A stretch of 64,000 bases of DNA from the NCBI GenBank assembly GCA_964457585.1, contig CAYWFU010000007.1, positions 12,583 through 76,582 of the forward strand, written 5' to 3'. Origin of the DNA: CAYWFU01 sp964457585 (GTDB lineage: Bacteria; JACRDZ01). This document shows, in pieces, positions 52,945-62,178 of the stretch (position 1 is the first letter of the stretch; every line of letters begins with the position of its first letter). A model generated the notes under the pieces. It did no database searches. It was not told the origin of the DNA and saw only the letters and a list, made by a program, of their open reading frames with translations. A program made the translations under genes and the position numbers.

Positions 52945-54495
52945 ATGAGAAAATATCTTCAACACATTTTAGTTTTTGCTGGAATATTAATTTTTTTTGG
53001 ATATATTCAATCTGTTGCAGAAAAGGTAGTATGCAACGATGTTTTTTTTCATATTAAATATAGTTTTCTTTTACGTAAAAATGGTCTAATCAGAGAACTT
53101 CCATGGCTGCAATATACAATAATGAAAGATGGCTGGGTTGATCATCATTTTTTATTTCATGTTTTTCTCATTCCTTTTACATTTTTTAGCAATTTAATAT
53201 GGGGTGCTAAATTTGCTGCAATTTTTTTTGCGAGCATAGCATGTTTTAGCTGTTATTTTTTAATGGTAAAATATCAAATAAAGTATTCAATATTCTGGAC
53301 CGCATGCCTTCTGGTCGGAAGCTGGTCATTTTTATTTCGCATGAATATGACCAGGGCGCAATCAATGGGCCTTACTTTTTTTATAATTTCAATTGGTTTA
53401 TTGTTAAGAAAGAAATATGCTGCGCTGGGAATTATATCATTCTTTTTTATGTGGCTTTATCAATTGTCAATTCTCTTGATTCCTATTGTTTTGATTGCGG
53501 TTATTATTGATTGGATACAGGGAAATAAATTTGACTATAAAATTTTATTGGTAACAATATCTGGACTTCTGTCCGGACTGATTATTAATCCATATTTTCC
53601 GCAGAATGTTAAATTTTTTTATTTGCATGTATTTAAAACAGCATTAAATCTGGAACGGCTTAATGCAGGCGGTGAATGGCTGCCTTATGATTCATGGTTC
53701 CTTGTAATTACTAGTTTCCCTCCATTTGTATTATTTTTTACAACAATTTTTTTAGCTTTTATAAATAATCAAAAACTATCGCGTAGCACGGTAATTTTAT
53801 TTACAATTACTATATTATTTTTTTTAATGTACACAAAATCGAAACGATTCATTGAATACTGGCCGCCATTTCCGATATTATTCAGCGCATTTGCTTTTAA
53901 TGATTTTTTAGAAAATAATAGTTTTAAAGAAAAATTTGATTTCCTGAAAAAATTTATATATATTCCTTTAGGAATAATTTTAATTGTTTTATTTATTATT
54001 AATATAAAAATAGCTCGTTCTGAAATCGATGGAGCGAATTATACTTATCGTTATCAAAAATCTGCCAGATGGCTTGAGCAAAATACTTCTGCAGGTGATA
54101 TAATTTATACAACTGATTGGGATGATTTCCCTGAATTATTTTTTTTCAACTCAAAAAATTATTATATTGTTGGAATGGATCCTTCATGGATGTTTTATTA
54201 TGATAAGAAACTTTATAAAGAATGGGATGATATTAATTTAGGAAGAGCCTGCGATCCGGATGTTATTTCAAAGAAATTTAAATCCAGATTTGTTTTTACT
54301 GATAATAAGCATGGCGGTTTTATAAATAATGCAATGACAAATGAAAGATTTAAACGGGTATATAGTGATGAGGAAGCATCGATTTTTGAAGTGCTCCCGC
54401 CTGATGTTAATAAAAATAAGAAAGCTTCAAAATTATCTAAAATGCCATTTAACATAAAAAATCTTATTCGGAGAAAATTTGGCGGCTTTTTATGA
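52945..54495 (+). CDS. Polytopic membrane protein, GT-C glycosyltransferase-like
   Basis: This 516-residue protein has around nine to eleven membrane helices followed by a soluble C-terminal domain of about 150 residues. The first loop contains VVCNDVFFHIKYSFLLRKNG and WVDHHFLFHVF, resembling the acidic first periplasmic loop of GT-C transferases that use lipid-linked donors. The C-terminal region (SARWLEQNTSAGDIIYTTDWDDFPELFFFN) is typical of large putative GT-C proteins. It may glycosylate a lipid or protein in the periplasm. It stands alone behind its own promoter, between the RCC1 protein and the TPR protein. Confidence 0.65.
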   Translation: MRKYLQHILVFAGILIFFGYIQSVAEKVVCNDVFFHIKYSFLLRKNGLIRELPWLQYTIMKDGWVDHHFLFHVFLIPFTFFSNLIWGAKFAAIFFASIACFSCYFLMVKYQIKYSIFWTACLLVGSWSFLFRMNMTRAQSMGLTFFIISIGLLLRKKYAALGIISFFFMWLYQLSILLIPIVLIAVIIDWIQGNKFDYKILLVTISGLLSGLIINPYFPQNVKFFYLHVFKTALNLERLNAGGEWLPYDSWFLVITSFPPFVLFFTTIFLAFINNQKLSRSTVILFTITILFFLMYTKSKRFIEYWPPFPILFSAFAFNDFLENNSFKEKFDFLKKFIYIPLGIILIVLFIINIKIARSEIDGANYTYRYQKSARWLEQNTSAGDIIYTTDWDDFPELFFFNSKNYYIVGMDPSWMFYYDKKLYKEWDDINLGRACDPDVISKKFKSRFVFTDNKHGGFINNAMTNERFKRVYSDEEASIFEVLPPDVNKNKKASKLSKMPFNIKNLIRRKFGGFL

Positions 54496-54620
54496 TGAAT
54501 TATATTAAAGAAAAAAGGGTTTTATACCGATTTATTTAAGTATATCAGGAACAAAAATAGTAAATGAATAAATATTTACTCATCACTCATTGCTCATTGC
54601 TATCTTTTTATGGAGTATTT

Positions 54621-57600
54621 ATGATAAAAAAAACAGTAAATTTAAAATTAATTTTTCTTTTTGCAATATTTTTTTCTTTTATAGTTAATATTCACGCACA
54701 AAGTCTGGATGAAGATGAGCATTATCATATTGCGCTTAACGCTTTTACTGATCAATTATTTGATCTGGCATTAAATCAGTTTAATAAATTTATTGAAAAT
54801 TTTCCGGAAAGCAAAAAGATAGATAAAGCGCAATATTTAATAGCTGAATGTAATTATAAACTCGGAAAACTGGAAGATGCAATTATAAATTTTGAAAAAC
54901 TGATAAATAAATATCCGCAGAGTGAATTCATTGAAGATGCTTATACTAGAATCGGAGAAGTATATTTCCTGCAAAAAAAATATGATAAAGTAATTACGCA
55001 ATATACTAATTTATTAATTTATAATCCCAGGAGTAAATACGCAGCTGATGCCCAGTACTGGATAGCCGAAGCATATTTTAACTTAAAGAATTACAATAGA
55101 GCTATTCTGTATTATCAAAATATAATTACTAATTTTAATAAAAGCAAAAAGGTTCCATTTGCTTATTATTCAATTGGTTGGTGTTATTTTTTAGATAGTA
55201 AATTTGAAAATGCGATAAAAATGTTTCAGCAGGTTATAAAACAGTATTCCGAGATGCCTATAGTTGAATCATCCAGATATTATCTCGCAGAATCATTTTT
55301 AAGAATTGGAGACAGCAATAATGCTATTATAGAGTTCAATCAATTTATTAAATCATATCCTGACAGTAAATTTATTGATAATGCATATTATTATAGAAGT
55401 GAAGCATATTTCAGGCTTAAAGATTATACAAAAGCGCGCGAAGGGTATTATAATTTAAAAAATAAATTTCCTGACAGCCAGTGGTTTGATGATGCGGCAT
55501 ATAATATTGGCCTTACTTATTATTATGAAAAAAATTATGATTTTGCGGTTGTAGAATTTTTAAATTTCACAAAAGAATTTCCAAAAAGCGAATGGATTCA
55601 ATATGCAGTTCAGAAAATCGCTCAGGTATATGAAGATACCAATAAATACGGAGATGCGGTAAAACGATATAACGAATTAATAAAAGGCAATAGCGAAAAT
55701 GAAGTCAAAGATAATTTTTATTATGGAGTGGCATATGCTTATTTTAAATTAGGTTTATATGATTCCTCAATTAATGCCGCAAATAAAGTTGTTGCTGAAT
55801 ATAAAAATAGCAAATTGGTTTCGCCTTCTTTATATCTTGTGGGTGAAAATCTTTTTTCGCAAAAAAAATATATTGAAGCAATAAAAATTTATGAAGAAGT
55901 TCTAAAGAGCAAAGCTCCATCAACTCTTGAAGCAGATGCTAAGTATAAAATAGCTCTCTCATATTTTTATTTAAAAGACTATAAAAAATCTTCTGAATTA
56001 TTTGAAAATCTGCGTAAAATAAAAGAGTTTAAATCATATGATAAACTCGAATTCCTGATAGCTGAAAGCTATTATCAGCTTGGTCAGTATGATATGGCTC
56101 TTGCAGTATATAAAAAAATAATTAAAGATTTTCCTGATAGTGAAATTATTAAAGAAGCTCAGTTTGGAGCAGCATGGGTGCATTTAAAAAAAGGCGATGA
56201 TTTATTAGCGACACAAAATTTTGAAATTTTAGCAGAGAAATACAAGAATACCGATATTGGAAGTAAAGCAAATATTCAATTAGCAAAAATATTTGCAGAT
56301 AAGAAAAAATATAAGGAAGCAGTTAAATTTTATTCCAGTTTTGTAAAAAATTATCCTCAGCATCCTGAAGCCAGCGACATGCAATATCAGCTTGCCTGGT
56401 GTTATTATAATTTAGATAAATTTGCTGAAGCAAGAGCAGAGTTTAAAGTTTTGTTAAGCCAATATCCAAAAAGTTCCATAAAAGATAATGCGCAATATTG
56501 GCTTGCATGGTCATACTTTAGAGAAAATGATTTTAAAAATGCTATACAGGAATTTAAAAAAATAGAAATCGAGTATCTAAAAAGCAATTTGCTGATTGAT
56601 TCGATTTTTCGTATAGGAGATGCATTTTATAATTTGCAGAATTATGATAAAGCAATAGAGAGCTATAGTGTTGTAATCAATAAATCTCCAGGCGGAGAAT
56701 TGGCAGATGATGCGCAATATGCAATTATCTGGGCATACTATCAAATGGGAAAAATTGATGATGCGATTACAGAGGCGCGGAAGTTTTTATCAACATATGA
56801 AAAAAGCAATCTATCGCCTGATGTTCAATATCGGATAGCAGAAATATATTATACTCGCAAGGATTATATTCATGCCGTAGAAGAATTCAAAAATTTTGTA
56901 AATAAATATCCCAATCATGAACTTGTAGATAATGCTTTATATTGGCTGGCATTTTCTTTGCTTCAAGATAATAAAATTGAAGAAGCCTCAGCAGGATTTA
57001 AAGAAATGATCGAAAAATATCCAAATTCAGAATTAATTGAAGATTCATATAACAGTATTGCAGCATGTTTTTTTAAGATGCAAAAATACGGAGAAGCAGT
57101 TGATACTTATCAGAAAATTTTAAAAAAGTATCCTCAAACCAGAATGAAAGAAAATATAGAATTTAATATAGGGATAGCTTATCGCAATCTTGGTGAATGG
57201 GCTAAATTAGGAGAACTATTTGAAAAATTTGAAAATTCTTATCCTAAAAGCGCTATTATAAATGAAGTGCGTTTAGAGCTTGGTGTTGCATTAGTAAATC
57301 TTGGAGATTATAAAAAAGCAATTGAGACGCTAAGTAAAATTGATAAAAGATCCACTGAAACTATAAAAAGTCAGTCGGAATACTGGATAGGCATAAGTTT
57401 TTTTAATATAGGTGATTTTGAATCTGCTGCTGAAGTTTTTATTAAAACTACATATTTATATTCTGATATGGATACTCTTGTTGTTAAATCCCAATTTATG
57501 GCTGGACAGTCATACGAAAAAGCAAAAAAGAAATTAAATGCAGTTAAAATATATGAAAAAATACTCGAAAAACATACCAATGATGAATGGGCTGCTAAAG

Positions 57601-57632
57601 CTAATGAACGGCTTGGCGAGTTAAAAAAGTAG
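54621..57632 (+). CDS. Large periplasmic TPR protein, YbgF/BamD-like repeats
   Basis: From the ATG at 54621 this is a 1003-residue protein with a signal peptide (MIKKTVNLKLIFLFAIFF, cleavage likely after IHA). The rest is more than twenty TPR units with the tol-pal YbgF/BamD consensus: A-x-Y-W-x-A-x-x-Y, KYPQSEFIEDA, and FPDSQWFDDA-like turns. An upstream ATG at 54564 lies in repeat-like DNA (CATTGCTCATTGC) and gives a poor N-terminus; a TGGAG site at 54610 supports the later start. It is followed by a beta-barrel and ExbB/ExbD/TonB genes, so it is likely a periplasmic scaffold for an outer-membrane machine. Confidence 0.85.
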   Translation: MIKKTVNLKLIFLFAIFFSFIVNIHAQSLDEDEHYHIALNAFTDQLFDLALNQFNKFIENFPESKKIDKAQYLIAECNYKLGKLEDAIINFEKLINKYPQSEFIEDAYTRIGEVYFLQKKYDKVITQYTNLLIYNPRSKYAADAQYWIAEAYFNLKNYNRAILYYQNIITNFNKSKKVPFAYYSIGWCYFLDSKFENAIKMFQQVIKQYSEMPIVESSRYYLAESFLRIGDSNNAIIEFNQFIKSYPDSKFIDNAYYYRSEAYFRLKDYTKAREGYYNLKNKFPDSQWFDDAAYNIGLTYYYEKNYDFAVVEFLNFTKEFPKSEWIQYAVQKIAQVYEDTNKYGDAVKRYNELIKGNSENEVKDNFYYGVAYAYFKLGLYDSSINAANKVVAEYKNSKLVSPSLYLVGENLFSQKKYIEAIKIYEEVLKSKAPSTLEADAKYKIALSYFYLKDYKKSSELFENLRKIKEFKSYDKLEFLIAESYYQLGQYDMALAVYKKIIKDFPDSEIIKEAQFGAAWVHLKKGDDLLATQNFEILAEKYKNTDIGSKANIQLAKIFADKKKYKEAVKFYSSFVKNYPQHPEASDMQYQLAWCYYNLDKFAEARAEFKVLLSQYPKSSIKDNAQYWLAWSYFRENDFKNAIQEFKKIEIEYLKSNLLIDSIFRIGDAFYNLQNYDKAIESYSVVINKSPGGELADDAQYAIIWAYYQMGKIDDAITEARKFLSTYEKSNLSPDVQYRIAEIYYTRKDYIHAVEEFKNFVNKYPNHELVDNALYWLAFSLLQDNKIEEASAGFKEMIEKYPNSELIEDSYNSIAACFFKMQKYGEAVDTYQKILKKYPQTRMKENIEFNIGIAYRNLGEWAKLGELFEKFENSYPKSAIINEVRLELGVALVNLGDYKKAIETLSKIDKRSTETIKSQSEYWIGISFFNIGDFESAAEVFIKTTYLYSDMDTLVVKSQFMAGQSYEKAKKKLNAVKIYEKILEKHTNDEWAAKANERLGELKK

Positions 57633-57668
57633 TAAGGGATTAAAATGAAAAAGAGGAGAAAAATATGA

Positions 57669-57857
57669 ACCACAGAGGGCACAGAGTTTATTTTAAAATT
57701 TTTAAAATCTCTGTGGTCTCATGCTTTTTTTTATATTTTAAATAGCTTAATAAACTAATAATTTAGCAGGCACATAGAGAGCACAGAGGGGAGAACATAA
57801 AAATTCTTTAACTCATTAATATTTTAAAAGTTTCTCTGTGTTCTCTGTGGTTAATTT
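57669..57857. repeat. CACAGAG-type inverted repeats between TPR and barrel genes
   Basis: Two imperfect inverted repeats in tandem use the word CACAGAG and its complement CTCTGTG. The first has 9-bp arms ACCACAGAG (57669-57677) and CTCTGTGGT (57709-57717) and is followed after a few bases by a run of eight T, so it could terminate the TPR transcript. The second spans about 57770-57853. The gap from 57633 to 57891 holds nothing else convincing apart from a GAGG ribosome site before the barrel gene. Confidence 0.7.
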
Positions 57858-57891
57858 TTGACATTACCATTATCGGTAACATGAGGTTAAA

Positions 57892-59508
57892 ATGAAAAAA
57901 AATGTTATTTATATAATTTTAATATTTATTTTTATAATTATACAAAAAAATAGCGCTGAAGAGAAAAAAAAAGATGTTCCTCCAATAGAATTACCAGAAG
58001 TTACAATTGTAGGAAAAGAGAAAGAATTATCTTCTAAAATCGGGGAAAAAATAGAAAACATTAAACATGATTCTGATGATGTTTTAAAACCTCTTCCATG
58101 GGGTGTTCGTGAAAAAGAAACAGTATTTAGCATAGTAGATCAGAAACAGAAAATGATTATCCCCGGTTTAAAAGATGGGAAAAACCACTTGCTTAATATT
58201 AGTCTCGAAGGCGGGAATTATAACTACTATTTTTTTGAATTTATTCATGCCGGACAAAATTATAATAATAACTATCTGCTTAATTATTCCTATCTTCATG
58301 ATGGTGGAGAACGCAAAAACTCAGAATTTGTTAAGAATAAGATTATATTTGATATTTCACAGGAAATTTTCACAAAGCAATATTTTAATGTCAATGGCAG
58401 ATATATCTCACATGATATTGAATTACCAGGTCCAATAGATAATACTTTCCTTGATTCTACAAGACATATTGAAGATTTAAGTGTTTTTTTGAATTGGGAA
58501 AAAAAAGAAACACAGGAGGATTATATAAAAATAGGTCCATTTTTTAAAGAACAAAAATTTGATAATTTGAATGAATCATCAATTAAGGAAAATAGAATAA
58601 TCGGATTAGAAGCTGATTATGCTTTTGTATATGAAAATCCTATTAAATTTTTATTAAGATTATCAAATAATGAATTTTTTGATACAACAAATTTGAGTAT
58701 GTATGAAGTTGGGATGGAAATGGATTTTTTTAAACTTACAGATGATATAAACCTGAAAACAGGTGTATTATATTCCAGCTATAATCCAATAGATAATCAG
58801 GTTTCACCTAATCTGGAATTTCTTTACAAATTAAGCAAAGATTTTATATTTGATACAAAAATACGATATAAATTTGATATAATTGATTTTTCGGAACTTT
58901 ATAGCAATAATAATTTCGCGTCTTTTAATAATCAGCGATTACTGCCGGAAAAAACGCGTGATTATCAATTTGGATTTGAAAGCAGGCTTTCTTATGATAT
59001 AAATATTAATTGTCATTTGTATGAAAAAGATATAACAAATTATATTGTATTTGATGAAAATAATAATAATTTATGGATTCCAATAAATATGCCGGAAGAA
59101 GTAAAAATTAAAGGTGTTAATTTCGATTTCAACTGGTTTATATTATCAAATTTAAAAACTTCAATAAATTATACTTATGCTTTAAGTAATTCAGAAAATA
59201 ATGTTCTGGTGGTTCCTCTTGTACCTAAAAATAATGTTGATTTTATTTTGACTTATTTGCATGATTGGGTAAATATTGATGTGACAGGAGAGTATATTGA
59301 TAAAAGATATTATGATAAAGACAAAAAAAATAAAGCTGATGAATTAAAAGATTATTTTTTATTAGGGGCAAAAATTTATAAAGAATTTAATAAAAATTTC
59401 AGCGGATTTATAAAAGGTGAGAATTTAAATTCAATGGAATATGAAAAAATAAAGGGTTATCCATTGAAAGAAATAAGATATAAAGCTGGTATTACGTGGA
59501 AGTTTTGA
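57892..59508 (+). CDS. Outer-membrane beta-barrel with TonB-box-like N-terminus, no plug domain
   Basis: This 538-residue protein has a signal peptide (residues about 1-22), then a TonB-box-like ELPEVTIVGKEKEL (33-46). It lacks the roughly 130-residue plug domain of TonB-dependent receptors: the sequence goes directly into alternating aromatic/polar strands (HLLNISLEGGNYNYYFFEF, NYLLNYSYLHDGG) to the end. It finishes AGITWKF with the C-terminal Phe of outer-membrane barrels. It resembles the barrel half of a TonB-dependent receptor. Genes for ExbB, ExbD and TonB follow immediately. Confidence 0.8.
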   Translation: MKKNVIYIILIFIFIIIQKNSAEEKKKDVPPIELPEVTIVGKEKELSSKIGEKIENIKHDSDDVLKPLPWGVREKETVFSIVDQKQKMIIPGLKDGKNHLLNISLEGGNYNYYFFEFIHAGQNYNNNYLLNYSYLHDGGERKNSEFVKNKIIFDISQEIFTKQYFNVNGRYISHDIELPGPIDNTFLDSTRHIEDLSVFLNWEKKETQEDYIKIGPFFKEQKFDNLNESSIKENRIIGLEADYAFVYENPIKFLLRLSNNEFFDTTNLSMYEVGMEMDFFKLTDDINLKTGVLYSSYNPIDNQVSPNLEFLYKLSKDFIFDTKIRYKFDIIDFSELYSNNNFASFNNQRLLPEKTRDYQFGFESRLSYDININCHLYEKDITNYIVFDENNNNLWIPINMPEEVKIKGVNFDFNWFILSNLKTSINYTYALSNSENNVLVVPLVPKNNVDFILTYLHDWVNIDVTGEYIDKRYYDKDKKNKADELKDYFLLGAKIYKEFNKNFSGFIKGENLNSMEYEKIKGYPLKEIRYKAGITWKF

Positions 59509-59535
59509 TTTTTAAAAAAAAGGGGGTATTAAAAA

Positions 59536-60201
59536 ATGGGTGGAATTGAATTTATCGAAAAGGGTGGAGTAGTAATGTACCCCATTCTTGCTTGTTCTAT
59601 ATTTTCTTTAGCAATTATAATTGAACGATTTATCAGTTATTGGAGGATAAAAAAGAATACAAGAGGTTTTTTATCTAAAGTAAATGTTTTAGTTAAAAGT
59701 GAAAAAGTACATGAAGCTATTATTGAATGTGATAAAACAAAATTGCCGATTGCAGCAATATTTAAAGCTGGATTATCAAGTAAGAACAGTGATAGATCTG
59801 AATTGAAAAATATCATTGAAGAAATTGCAACTCTTGAAGTTGTTAATCTTGAAAAATATCTTGCTGGACTGGCAACAATTGCAACAATTGCCCCATTATT
59901 AGGTTTATTGGGAACTGTTACAGGAATGGTATCTTCTTTTAATGCTATTGCCGCAAGCACAGGGATTGGTGAAACACCGGCATTGGCAGCCGGTATTGCA
60001 GAAGCATTACTGACAACTGTATTTGGTCTTAGCGTTGCCATTCCAACTGTAATAGCGCATAATTATTTAAGTAAACAGGTTGACAATATTATTCTTATAA
60101 TGGATAAAAGTTCACTGGAATTGATTGATGCTATATCAGATATAAATAGTAAAGCAGCCAAAGTAGCTGATGATCTAATAAAAGAAAGCAATATATTGTA
60201 A
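59536..60201 (+). CDS. exbB: ExbB/TolQ-type proton channel subunit
   Basis: This 221-residue protein has three membrane helices: one at about 12-32 and two later, in LATIATIAPLLGLLGTVTGMVSSF and LLTTVFGLSVAIPTVIAHNYL. These hydrophobic patterns are those of the MotA/TolQ/ExbB family, which conducts protons in the inner membrane to energise TonB or TolA. ExbD and TonB homologues are next downstream, which favours ExbB over TolQ. Confidence 0.9.
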   Translation: MGGIEFIEKGGVVMYPILACSIFSLAIIIERFISYWRIKKNTRGFLSKVNVLVKSEKVHEAIIECDKTKLPIAAIFKAGLSSKNSDRSELKNIIEEIATLEVVNLEKYLAGLATIATIAPLLGLLGTVTGMVSSFNAIAASTGIGETPALAAGIAEALLTTVFGLSVAIPTVIAHNYLSKQVDNIILIMDKSSLELIDAISDINSKAAKVADDLIKESNIL

Positions 60202-60223
60202 TCAGGTTAATGGAGTGATACTT

Positions 60224-60625
60224 ATGATAAAAAGAAAAGCAAGAAGATTGACTGCTGGAATTGATATTACCCCAATGATAGATGTTACTTTTATGGTTGT
60301 AATATTTTTTATGCTTACATCTTCTTTTGTTCTTCAGCCTGGTATTGAAATAAAAATTCCTAAAGCAGTAACGCGAGATGTAAAAGAAGCAAAAGAGCTG
60401 GTAGTTGCTATTACAAAAGAAGGTGATTTATATCTTAATCGTGAAAAAGTTACACCGGTTACGCTTTATAATTTATTAGATAGTAATTTCAAAGATAGAG
60501 ATTTAGTAATCATTATGGCAGATAGAGATGTAAAACATCATAATGTAGTTGAAGTTATGGATATTGCGAAACAGGTGGGTATTAAAAAGATTGCAATAGC
60601 AACAGATGTTAAAGAAGCGGAATAA
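60224..60625 (+). CDS. exbD: ExbD/TolR-type energy-transfer protein
   Basis: This 133-residue protein has one N-terminal membrane helix (about residues 22-42) with the proton-relay Asp20 in TPMIDVTFMVVIFFML, then the periplasmic domain with EIKIPKA and IIMADRDVKHHNVVEVMDIA, characteristic of ExbD/TolR. The start is the ATG at 60224 behind a TGGAG site. It pairs with the ExbB above in a proton channel. Confidence 0.9.
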   Translation: MIKRKARRLTAGIDITPMIDVTFMVVIFFMLTSSFVLQPGIEIKIPKAVTRDVKEAKELVVAITKEGDLYLNREKVTPVTLYNLLDSNFKDRDLVIIMADRDVKHHNVVEVMDIAKQVGIKKIAIATDVKEAE

Positions 60626-61225
60626 TAAAGTTACCAGTTGCTAGTTACAAGTCACCAGTAAAAGAAAAGACAAAAGAACAGATATCAGGTGACGGGAAAC
60701 TAAAAACTGGAGACTTTATATTATGTTCATATATAGAGAATTGAAAGTTGGGATACATTTGAAAATCCCAAATTACAAATATCAAATCCCAAATAAATTT
60801 CAATAACCAAATTACAATGACAGAAACAACTTGATAATTGTTTGGGCATTTATTGGAATTTGGAGCTTATTTGTTTTTTGGTGCTTGTAATTTGGGATTT
60901 AAGTTTTGTCGAAGGCAGCCTAATTTAATGTATAGGAAATTGAAAGTGTATTAAAATAGGTATTAAATTCCAAATAACAAATTTCAAAATCCAAATAATA
61001 TCCAAATTTCAATAATCAAAATTCAAACTTTTTAATACTTTGGATATATAATGTTTAGAATTTATTTGTGATTTGTATATTGGGATTTGGTATTTGTTTG
61101 TTAATTGGTGCTTGTTATTTGGGATTTAAGTTGTTGCAGAAGGTCAACGGTAGTAACATAAAGCTAAAATTGTAGTTGCTCGATTTATCGAGCCTAATTT
61201 AAACTCGTTCGGGATAGGAAAGTAT
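60626..61225. repeat. 600-base intergenic stretch of stacked inverted repeats
   Basis: The gap between exbD and tonB holds at least three self-complementary elements: an imperfect repeat 60634-60656 with 60688-60710 (18 of 23); a perfect 16-bp repeat 60763-60778 with 60885-60900 built on AAATCCCAAATTACAA; and a related 16-bp repeat with one mismatch, 60965-60980 with 61112-61127. A hairpin of the TGTAGTTGC family ends it at 61171-61200. No gene is visible. The word GTATAGGAA recurs here and at 19693 and 43944. Confidence 0.8.
61171..61200 (+). repeat. TGTAGTTGC hairpin element, copy 2
   Basis: A 30-base element with stem GCTCGA/TCGAGC and loop TTTA, flanked by TGTAGTT and CTAATTT. Relative to the copy at 19758-19787 the stem differs at two base pairs, each changed on both sides. 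Confidence 0.75.
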
Positions 61226-62134
61226 ATGAATAATGGAAATAGATTTTTTTTATCAATATTTATGTCAATGATTTTGCATATAGCAATACTTATGATTATC
61301 CCATATTCTGCTCCTGCATCACCAAAATTATATTCCTATTCAGAAGTTGAATTGGATCGTGTATCTTTTGTAGCTGAAAGAGAAAGAAAAGAGCCGGAAT
61401 TAAAAGTTGTCAATAAACAAACCCCTATTGATATGAATAGTAAAAACATTACCTCCCCATCAGCGATAAAAAATGCTCCTAAACTCATGATCCCGGAAAA
61501 TAAAGGATATCAGCTTTCGTCCCCTAGATTTGGAGTGAGCCTACCGACAAGGTTTACTCCGACAGATGATGGTATGATAAATGTACATAATGACAAAGAT
61601 GCGCCGACTGATGTTCCTTTTGGCGAACCAGAAGTGAAAGCTCATAATCTGGTTGAAGATACAAATCTTTTTAATAATCGTGATGGAATTTATCAGCCCG
61701 GAATTGAAAATGGGAAGGAAGGACCTGGTATTGATGATGTAAAAGGTCATTATTCTAAGTTCAAAGAAAAATATGTTCCGCCTCCGCCGCCAAAACCGGT
61801 TAAAGAAATAGTAAAAGAAGAACATTATGTCGCAAGAAAAACTTATGTTATTGAAGGAACCATAGGTAATCGTGAAGTGCTTCATAAACCTGAGGATCCT
61901 GAAATTTCAATTGATAGAGATATAGAAATTGAAGTTAAATTTTATGTTTTGCCTAATGGACAGGTAAAAGAAGTAATCCCATTAATTAAAGGCGATACTC
62001 AATTAGAAAATATTGCTATAAGATATATGAAATCATGGATTTTTGTCCCATTATCACAGGATGTTGAACAGGTAGAACAATGGGGGACATTGAAAATTAA
62101 ATTTAAGAAAATATCCAAAGGTAAATTGTACTAA
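61226..62134 (+). CDS. tonB: TonB-family energy transducer
   Basis: This 302-residue protein has an N-terminal membrane helix (about residues 8-26, with the conserved His in SMILHIAILMI), a long Pro- and charge-rich periplasmic linker including YVPPPPPKPVKE, and a C-terminal TonB domain: EIEVKFYVLPNGQVKEVIPL, then LENIAIRYMKSWIFVPL. It couples the ExbB/ExbD proton channel to outer-membrane proteins. The linker is longer than usual. It lies 600 bases from exbD across a repeat region. Confidence 0.87.
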   Translation: MNNGNRFFLSIFMSMILHIAILMIIPYSAPASPKLYSYSEVELDRVSFVAERERKEPELKVVNKQTPIDMNSKNITSPSAIKNAPKLMIPENKGYQLSSPRFGVSLPTRFTPTDDGMINVHNDKDAPTDVPFGEPEVKAHNLVEDTNLFNNRDGIYQPGIENGKEGPGIDDVKGHYSKFKEKYVPPPPPKPVKEIVKEEHYVARKTYVIEGTIGNREVLHKPEDPEISIDRDIEIEVKFYVLPNGQVKEVIPLIKGDTQLENIAIRYMKSWIFVPLSQDVEQVEQWGTLKIKFKKISKGKLY

Positions 62135-62178
62135 TATTTAAAAAATGTGCTATTATTTAAAATATTTCTGGAGAAATA

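Noticed and set aside
54564..54620. Upstream ATG as the start of the large TPR protein
   Set aside because: The extra 19 residues lie in repeat-like DNA, spoil the signal peptide, and the ATG at 54621 has its own TGGAG site.
57858..57891. TTGACA as a promoter of the beta-barrel gene
   Set aside because: It starts only 34 bases from the start codon, and no -10 box fits before the ribosome site.
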